From assembly GCA_000231825.2 (NCBI GenBank), contig JH720384.1, forward strand, positions 186,001-250,000: DNA of 64,000 bases. Reading direction: 5' to 3'. Below are positions 56,601-64,000 of this stretch, one piece after another. A model generated the notes under the pieces. That model was not told where the DNA came from. It was given only the letters and a program-made list of their open reading frames with translations, and made no database searches. The first letter of the stretch is position 1. Every line of letters begins with the position of its first letter. This DNA is from Tetrahymena elliotti 4EA. Taxonomy: Eukaryota > Ciliophora > Oligohymenophorea > Hymenostomatida > Tetrahymenidae. The position numbers were made by a program, and so were the translations under genes.

Positions 56601-59600
56601 GGTATTAATTTTCTTTTTACTTTTTTTAAATTTTTATTAATTTGATTATTTCTTAGGTTTAAACACAATAAGTTAATTCAATATTGCATTTACTATCATT
56701 TTTGCTGTTGATATGGTTTTGAAGATAATTGGAATGGGTATCACAGAATATGTTTCTGATAAAATGAATATATTTGATAGTATTATCGTTTGTTTATCCA
56801 TTTTTGAACTTTTATTCATTACTGAAACTGGAAGTGGTAGCTCCTTTAGCGCATTTAGAGCTATTAGAATCCTCAGAGTTTTTAGAGTACTTAGAGTGAC
56901 AAGACTAGTTCGTTCATTGTAATTTATGAAATTAATGATAACAGCTATAGGCTCTTCATTGTCTTAGTTCATCTATATCCTATTGTTACTGTTTTTGTTT
57001 ATGTTTATCTACACACTTTTAGGAATGAGTTTGTTTGGTGGATCTTTTTACATGGACAGTAAACCAACAAGAATGAGTTTTGATAGCTTTTTGAGCTCTG
57101 CTTTTGCCATCCTCTAGTTGATAACTATTGAAAATTGGAATAATTTATTACAAATATGTATACGTTCTAGTGTTAATAACTACCTTTCAGTCCTTTTCCT
57201 AATTTCATGGATGTTTATTGGTAATTACATATTTATGAATTTAGTGTTGGCTATTATCATGGATTCCTTTGATTCAGCTGAAGTCTAAGCTGAAAGAAGG
57301 GAAATAGAAAACAGATTTGAGGTTATGGAAGATCTTGACTTCAATTATAGTAGCGTTGCTACTACCATTATGGCTTAAACATCTAATTTTGGTTCTTCTA
57401 ACTATTCAAATAGTATTATGAATAAATTAAACTCTGGTAGTTTTTCAACCAGCTAAAAAAAATTATAGAATGATTCACATTCACAATCTCAATCTCTCCA
57501 TTCATAAACTCTGAAAACAAGTCAAAATGAATTAGATGAAGAAGAATAGGAAGAAGTTTAAAAATAAAATGTCTAAAAAATGGAATTTGTTTACTTTGCT
57601 GAAGTTAAATGCTAACTATCTTTGTATATTTTTTCTTAAAAGAATAGATTTAGAAAGGTATGTTACAGACTATACAAACATCCTTATTTCGAGCAAGTTG
57701 TCTTAGTGTAAGTTTGATTTAATTTATATAAATTTAATTCAATTATTTAAAATAGAGCAATTGCTTTAAGTTCTTTTAAATTGACTATTGATACATATGT
57801 TCATGACTAGACTTCAGATATTTATAACGTTGGATTAGTGATAGATAAAATCTTTACTTCCTTTTTTGCTTTAGAATCTTTGATTAAAATCATTTCCTTA
57901 GGATTTATTTTCGATGAAAATTCTTATCTTAGAGATAGCTGGTCACAATTAGATTTTTTTACAGTGATCTGTAGTATTATTGATGTTAGTGTTACATCTA
58001 TTGATTTAAGTGCTATCAAAATTCTTCGTCTTCTCCGTACTCTTAGGCCACTAAGACTACTTAATCATAATAAATCAATGAAATTGATTGTTACTGCATT
58101 GATGGAATCAGTAGGTGGTATTTCAAATATGATTATGGTCGTTATCCTTATATGGTATATATTTCTGAAAATTGTTTTATTAAAAATAACTAATTTTATT
58201 TTGACAATAAAAATAGGTTGATGTTTGCTATTTTAGCTCTTAATCTGATGAAAGGAAAAATGAATTATTGTAATTTTCCAGATGGTGTTTCATTGAGTAC
58301 CTATGCTTACAACTAGGATGCAGTAAAATTTAAATATCTTTAAATGAATTTGTAAATTTTTTTAATAATTAAATAAGTGCTAATAAATTCCTGGTGCATT
58401 TTGGGATAGATATGACATAAATTGTGATAATATAGGAAGTTCAATGCTCTTCTTATTTATTTTATCTTCTTTCGAAGGATGGCCAGATTATGTTTGGAGT
58501 TTTATAGATGGTAACGATTCAGGTCCTACAAAAAATAACAGTGCCTATTTTGCATTTTTCTTTGCTGTCTTCATTTTTGTGGGTGGGTTTTTCTCAATTA
58601 ATCTATTCAGCGCTATTATGTCTTTCAACTTTGATATTGCATAGAAAAAAGCTAAAAATAAATATCTATCTGATGAACAATCTGAATGGATAGAATTATA
58701 ACGTATGATAGCTAAATCAACACCTGATTTCAATTCCTTGAAAAAACCTCAAAATAAAATAAGATTTTTCGTAATTTCTATTTTCTTTTAATCAAATGAA
58801 AATTTTTAATCTTTTTTATTTTTGAAACTAAAAGCTTTGGCAATTTGTAAGATCTTCTTATGTTGAAATTTTTATCATATTTTGCATTCTTTGTAATATT
58901 GTTACTATGGCTATGGCATATGATACTTCACCCGCTAGTTATGATGCTGTTTTAAATAACTTGAATATTTTCTTCACAAGTGTTTTTGTTGCTGAAGCTA
59001 TTATTAAGATTATTGCTTTTGGTCCCAGAGGTTATTTCTTTAATGGATGGAATTAATTTGATTTCTTTGTTGTCTGTGCTTCAATTGTTGATATTGTTAC
59101 AACTTATATGGGTAAATCATTTACTAGTTTCTTAAGAGCTGGACCACAGATTGCAAGAGTTCTTAGAGTTTTGAGAGTTTCAAGACTTTTAAAGCTGATT
59201 AAGTCCTTCTAAAATCTCTAAAAGCTCATCTAAACAACTATTTTCGCACTGCCTCATTTATTGAATGCTACATCTATATTCTTGCTGTTTTACTTTATCT
59301 TTGCAATTTTAGGTTGCTATTTATTTAGTTCAGTCAAGTAATTTATTAAATTAAACAAATTTTTATCTAAACATAATAAATATTAATAAATAGTTCTGGA
59401 AAAATAATAAATTAGTATAATAACTTTAAAGATTTCCACTCAGCTTTTATCATCTTGTTCCGTTGTAGTACAGGAGAAGATTGGATGACAGTTATGTTTG
59501 ATTTAGTGAGAGGAACCAATCATTACGCTATTGCATATTTTGTTATATTTATTATCATACAGACATATATGATGATGAACTTATTTGTACTGATTATTAT

Positions 59601-61148
59601 TAACCAATTCGAAGAAAATTATATCGATCCAGACAACCCACTCTAAAACTTTACAGAATCCGAAGCCAATTTCAAGGATTTATGGGGATAGATGACTGAA
59701 AAGGAGATGGGTATCAAAATACATGAAAGATTTTTAACAGAATTTTACTTTTAACTTTAAGAACCTCTTGGATATGGTAATGATAATTCATTCATTCTTT
59801 TTTTTTACTTAATTAATAATTTTTTAAATGACACTTAGATTACAACAAGAAAAAGAAAGATTTCATAGAGAATTTAAAGTTGCACAATCCTGACATTAAT
59901 GATGAATAAATAAAAATTAAGTGTGAAAAATTCAAAATCAAGTAAAGACAAGAAGCAGATAAACGTATTATGCAAATGAACATCTTCTGCGATTATGAGG
60001 GATATATCTTTTACAATGAATTATTTTTTTACTTTTTCAAGTTTTCTCTAATAGATGAAATCAATGATTTTCCTTAACCAAAAAATTAGAAGGAACTTGA
60101 AAAGTAAATTAAGGCTATTCAAATTATAAGAAAAGAAGAAAATATTACTTTTAAGAAAATAAACCATATTAAAAAGAGAGTAAATCTTTTTATTTTCAAT
60201 AATCATTTTAACGTTAAAAATATTTTTTTATTTATAAATTAGCAATCTTAGCTCATCAAGCAGAAAATAAATAAAAAGAGAAAGGAAGGTGTTAATCCTA
60301 TGGTTAGACGTCTTTTTGTTGGAATGTGTTTCTAAAGTTGGTTATAATACAGTAGAGGTACCCAAAAGAAAATCTAAGATTTAAATTTCAATCATGATGA
60401 TATTTCATCTTAATCAGAAACTGATAGTGATGCTGAAAACAATTAGGATGATCTTGATTTCTTAAAGAATGAAGATGATGAAAAAGATGTTCTTTAATTC
60501 CGTTAAGATAATAAAAAGAAGAAAATTATTTCACGTGAACATACAATTTTCAACAGACGTCCAGGATAAAATGAAAAGAATCCAAATAATCTATATGAAA
60601 AAGATAGATATGTTTATCTTCCTAATACGGACATTTATAAGGATGAATACTTGATCGATGATGAAAACTATTACACTTAATAAGTTTTCTAAGTAGATCC
60701 TTCGCAAAAGAAATTTTAATTCTCAACACAGGATAAGATACCAAGTGATAAGAAAATTTAAAAGGAGCTTCTTAAATCACCAACTAATTAGTCAATTGAT
60801 ACCCCAATACATTTCTAACACAATGATCATTTGAATAATAACTAATAAAAGTTGTCTAAATTCAACAAAAAATTGAATTCATCAATAGATGAAATCCAAG
60901 ATATCCAAGAATCTAAAGAAATTAATCCTATTAAATTAAAGGTTCCAAGTATAAATGTACTTCCTTTGAGTAAAGTATTTTAAGATGAAGAATAAGAATA
61001 AAAATAAAACGAAATTTAAACTCTAAATACTCTTACACATTTGGCAAATAGTGGGTAAAATTTTCTAGAAAAAGAAGATAATAAAACTACTGTCTTAAAC
61101 ACATAATAAGTAGAAGTTAAAAGCAAAAAATCCGATGATTCAAAATGA
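50629..61148 (+). CDS. Voltage-gated calcium channel alpha subunit, copy 3
   Basis: Third, more diverged paralogue, roughly 2,900-3,000 residues. The first exon (ATG at 50629) is tentative. From 50790 the homologous YWIEKLKEILKEEN is clear. Domain I spans about 51680-52660, II about 56450-57280, III about 57600-58690 and IV about 58840-59640. S4 motifs: LRSLRVLRPLKSITK, FRAIRILRVFRVLRVTRLVR, IKILRLLRTLRPLR, IARVLRVLRVSRLLK. The filter motifs LEGW, IENW, FEGWP and GEDW retain EEEE. The I-II linker is the longest of the three (about 52,700-56,450), Gln/Asn/Lys/Ser-rich. The tail keeps LQEPLGY, CDYEGYIFYNELFF and GVNPMVRRLFVGM, then an acidic Ser-rich stretch. Introns interrupt the same codons as in copies 1 and 2 wherever compared. 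It ends with TGA at 61146-61148. Confidence 0.92.
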
Positions 61149-61850
61149 TATTATTATTTTGGATTTACTGCTTTAAAAATAGTTTTAATTGTAAATCTTT
61201 ATTTTATGTTTTAAAATTCAATTGATTTATTACTTTGTTTTTCTTTTGTTTTATTATTTTATCTTTCATTATTTGAAAAGAATTATTGAATAAAATTTGA
61301 ACTTATTTTAATTACTTTATTTTAGAAAGCACATTTTTAATTTCAGCTTAGTTTATCATAGTATAAAAACAGACAAAAGTTTTTGGTTATTATTAGCACA
61401 TAATAAAATATTTTGTTACAAAAGATAATAAATAATTTTTTAAAATTGCTTTACAAATTAATCAGTCTATAAAACATACCTTTTTACTTTAAACTATGAT
61501 AAAAACCTTCTCTATATTTTTTGATTTAAAAAAATTTGATTAAAATAGATTAATTCTCAAATTTTTAATCCTGCTTTTATTTTTTGAAATAATTAAAAAT
61601 CAATACCCTGCTAACACATTTCTATTAATCTTATGTTAATTAAATCAGCTAGAATTCTATATTTGATAATCATTAATTAAAAAATAAAACAAAAAATAGG
61701 AAAATAGTTTTTTTAATAAAAAATGATAAGGAATAATTTTAGATCGTTCTTTTAAATTCACATTTTACAAGTAGAATGAATAAAAGTATTAAAAAATTTA
61801 ATATTATTGTTTGATAAAAAATTTATTAAATTTTTATTTTGAGTTTTTGA
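61149..61850. other. Intergenic region downstream of channel copy 3
   Basis: About 0.7 kb, AT-rich, with no supportable exon. It holds the 3' UTR of channel copy 3 and possibly that of the tentative minus-strand gene. Confidence 0.5.
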
Positions 61851-63154
61851 TCAAACGTTTTTTTTATTTTGAAATAATTGAGATTACCTAAATTCTTTCA
61901 CCTTCTTCTTTTATTCTGATCTTTAATTCTATCTTATTACATAATCAATCCCTTATGCTCCTTTTAACTTTCCAGACATTATGTTCTTTAGAAAAATAAT
62001 TATAAATTTTTTTTATCTCCTTTTCTAAAAAGTTTTATCATAAAAATATGGAAGATACCTTATTAGAAATATTATCCAACTTTTATGTTGCTAATTGCTT
62101 CTTTCTACAAAGTTAGAAACTAATTTTCCTATCTAATATGTCAATTAAATTTTAGTACTAAAAGATAACTTTATGCTTTAAATGAATAGGTTTTTTTAAT
62201 AAGAGAAAGTGATAGTTCAGATGTAATTTACCTAGGAATAATGGAGTTATTTTTATTAAAATTTGTCCAAAATAAGATGATCTTATGAATAAAACAAAAT
62301 TAGGAGTGTTGTAAATAATTTTAGATTAGCCTACTCTTTCTCTTACCTTTAAAAAATACTCTTTTCTATATACATATCCTATAGACTATCTATGATTGGA
62401 TAGAGTCTTATTTTCTCTTTCACTAACTTTTTTGGATTGATAGCTAATATATGTTTAATTATAGATTTTTGCTCATATATATTCTCTGTGTTTTATCCTT
62501 GATCTACAAATTATATTTTGATTAACTTTTAGTATCTACCTATAAATCTTTATTAAATTTACCCTTCTCTCTTTAAGAAGTAAAATATAAAAGTTAGATC
62601 ATTTTTATGTATAATTCTATTACAATTTTATCAGAAATTACAAATTATTATGGGTGTAGAATATAGGTATGCAAAAAATGATTGAAACAAATTTGATGCG
62701 TGATGAATTTCAATAAATTTTATGGACAGAGATACAAAACAAATATATCATTATACAATAGGGTTAACTTGATTGTATACAACTAAGTGTAATCTTTCTG
62801 GTAATTTTTGTCTCATAGGTTTAATCTTTATCTTACTAATTGCTAATTCTACTGACCGTAGAAATAGACCCTCTCTTATCTTAGTCTTATAAAAAATCTA
62901 ATATCTAAGGATAATAAGTTACATGCCACAATGAGACCTCTAGTAAAGGGATTTAGTGCTCTAGAATTTTCATTCAAATTTACTACTTGTTCATCTATCG
63001 TCAATCATCATTTAAGTAAATAACTACTTTTATTTAATACCTATTCAAACAGATTAATCTTTCTAATTTTGTTTCCTATTTATTAAGTCTCGAGTATCAT
63101 GAACAATATCACATTAGCAGCAATCAATAAAAGTCCAAATAATTTCTTGGTCAT
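61851..63154 (-). CDS. Tentative multi-exon gene with signal peptide
   Basis: I do not recognise it. GC content rises to about 28-30% in 62870-63160, as in coding sequence. A model starts at ATG 63154 with a hydrophobic leader (MTKKLFGLLLIAANVILFMI) and joins 63028 to 62960 over a 67-nt intron, giving HQIPLLEVSLWHVTYYPQIL and DFLQDQDKRGSISTVSR. Further exons fit by phase: 62281-62232, 62132-62059 and 61985-61851 join in frame (ITPLFLD, RKISFQLCRKKQLATQKLDN, MSGKLKGAQGIDYVIRQNQR) and end at TGA 61851. The middle part (about 62350-62800) is less certain. A secreted or membrane protein is inferred. Since random 60-codon frames are common under this code, the evidence is the chain of consistent phases rather than any single frame. 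Confidence 0.45.
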
Positions 63155-63490
63155 TTTATTGTTATTAATAGAAAACTAGTGAAAAATTTGTAATATTGAA
63201 AATCAAAGTAAAAAATGAATAGAATTTACCATATTCACATTCTGAAATTTAAATGAAGTAATTATTATAACCTATAATGAACAATATAAATATTAATTAT
63301 AATAACATAAACAATAGTATCTTTATTAAAAGTAATAATGATATTTAAAAAATATCATTTCAATCTTTTTTTGCAGACCTATTAGTAATTTAAGGTTTGA
63401 TCACAAATAAAAGGTTTAACAAAAAGTGATGAAGACAATATAAATGATAGAGATTAGGCATATTAAAAAATTTCTAACAGAATTTGACTA
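63155..63490. promoter_or_regulatory. Gap between divergent leader-bearing genes
   Basis: 336 bp between the proposed starts of a minus-strand and a plus-strand gene. It is AT-rich and would contain both promoters if those models are right. Confidence 0.3.
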
Positions 63491-64000
63491 ATGAAACTAA
63501 TACTTTGTATCCTTTTAATCTTGGAGATTTTATAAATTTTACTCAACTCTAACAGATCTAAAAACAATATCTTGAGATTTTATTATTTGCAGTTTATAAA
63601 TGAGATATTTTAATCCTCAGCCCTTTAATCCGAAGAACAACTAACAGTTAATACTTAATTAAAAGACTTTATAATTAATTAAAACCTAATACTAATAAAA
63701 AATTAAGTTTTAATTATTGAAAGTGACTGTGTTACCAAAAATAATCAATACATATGTCTAAATAACAAGTTTTAGTTATTAATTATTATACCCTAGTTTA
63801 CATATTCTATTTGATGTATACACTTAGATACATTAACTTCTTTACCAAACCAAAGAAATTACATAAACTCTTGTTGATGATTATAACAACTATAACTCAA
63901 CACTTTAATCTGTTTTGAACAATCATATACCACAAGTATCTAATGAGCTTTCTTATTAGCAAAAATAGTATAACCAAAATTACTCTTTTTTAGCAATCAA
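63491..64000 (+). CDS. Partial gene running off the right edge (tentative)
   Basis: ATG at 63491 opens a frame with a signal-peptide-like leader (MKLILCILLILEILQILLNS) that continues through SEEQLTVNTQLKDFIINQNL to a TGA at 63812-63814. Beyond that, another frame is open to the end of the window (VDDYNNYNSTLQSVLNNHIP, then QVSNELSYQQKQYNQNYSF) with coding-like GC. The most likely reading is two exons joined by an intron near 63750-63810, which I could not place. No family is recognised. It is incomplete at the 3' end. Confidence 0.4.

Overview
The window looks like somatic (macronuclear) DNA of a ciliate, most likely Tetrahymena or a close oligohymenophorean. It is very AT-rich. Long conserved proteins read straight through TAA and TAG at positions where glutamine is expected, and every gene I could finish ends at TGA. 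Introns are short (about 50 to 370 nt), AT-rich and GT-AG. Because TAA/TAG are glutamine, a standard-code ORF scan breaks each gene into short fragments. All gene models here were rebuilt by reading TAA/TAG as Gln and placing introns by hand.

Left part (1-16 kb), housekeeping genes: a 928-residue helical, HEAT-like protein of unknown identity (minus); NAP1, a nucleosome assembly protein (plus) with codon use typical of high expression; SDA1, a 60S ribosome biogenesis factor (plus); and a PH-domain protein with a long Q/N-rich tail (minus).

Centre and right (16-61 kb): three giant paralogous genes, all on the plus strand, each coding for a four-domain voltage-gated calcium channel alpha subunit of roughly 2,800-3,000 residues (16143-26649, 27891-38776, 50629-61148). 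All three have an arginine-rich S4 in each domain, a Glu at each of the four pore positions (EEEE), matching intron positions where compared, and extremely long I-II linkers of about 1,000 residues or more. Copies 1 and 2 are adjacent and more alike. Copy 3 lies beyond an insert of three minus-strand genes: a 1,477-residue ABCC/MRP-type ABC transporter, a small mitoribosomal-protein-like gene, and a CFAP119/CCDC189-like ciliary protein.

Right end (61-64 kb): a tentative multi-exon minus-strand gene and a divergent plus-strand gene running off the window. Both open with signal-peptide-like sequences.

The main biological story is a locally expanded family of predicted Ca2+-selective channels. 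In ciliates such channels are known to control ciliary beating, and one neighbour is an axonemal protein homologue. No tRNA, rRNA, CRISPR array, telomere repeat or recognisable transposon was seen.
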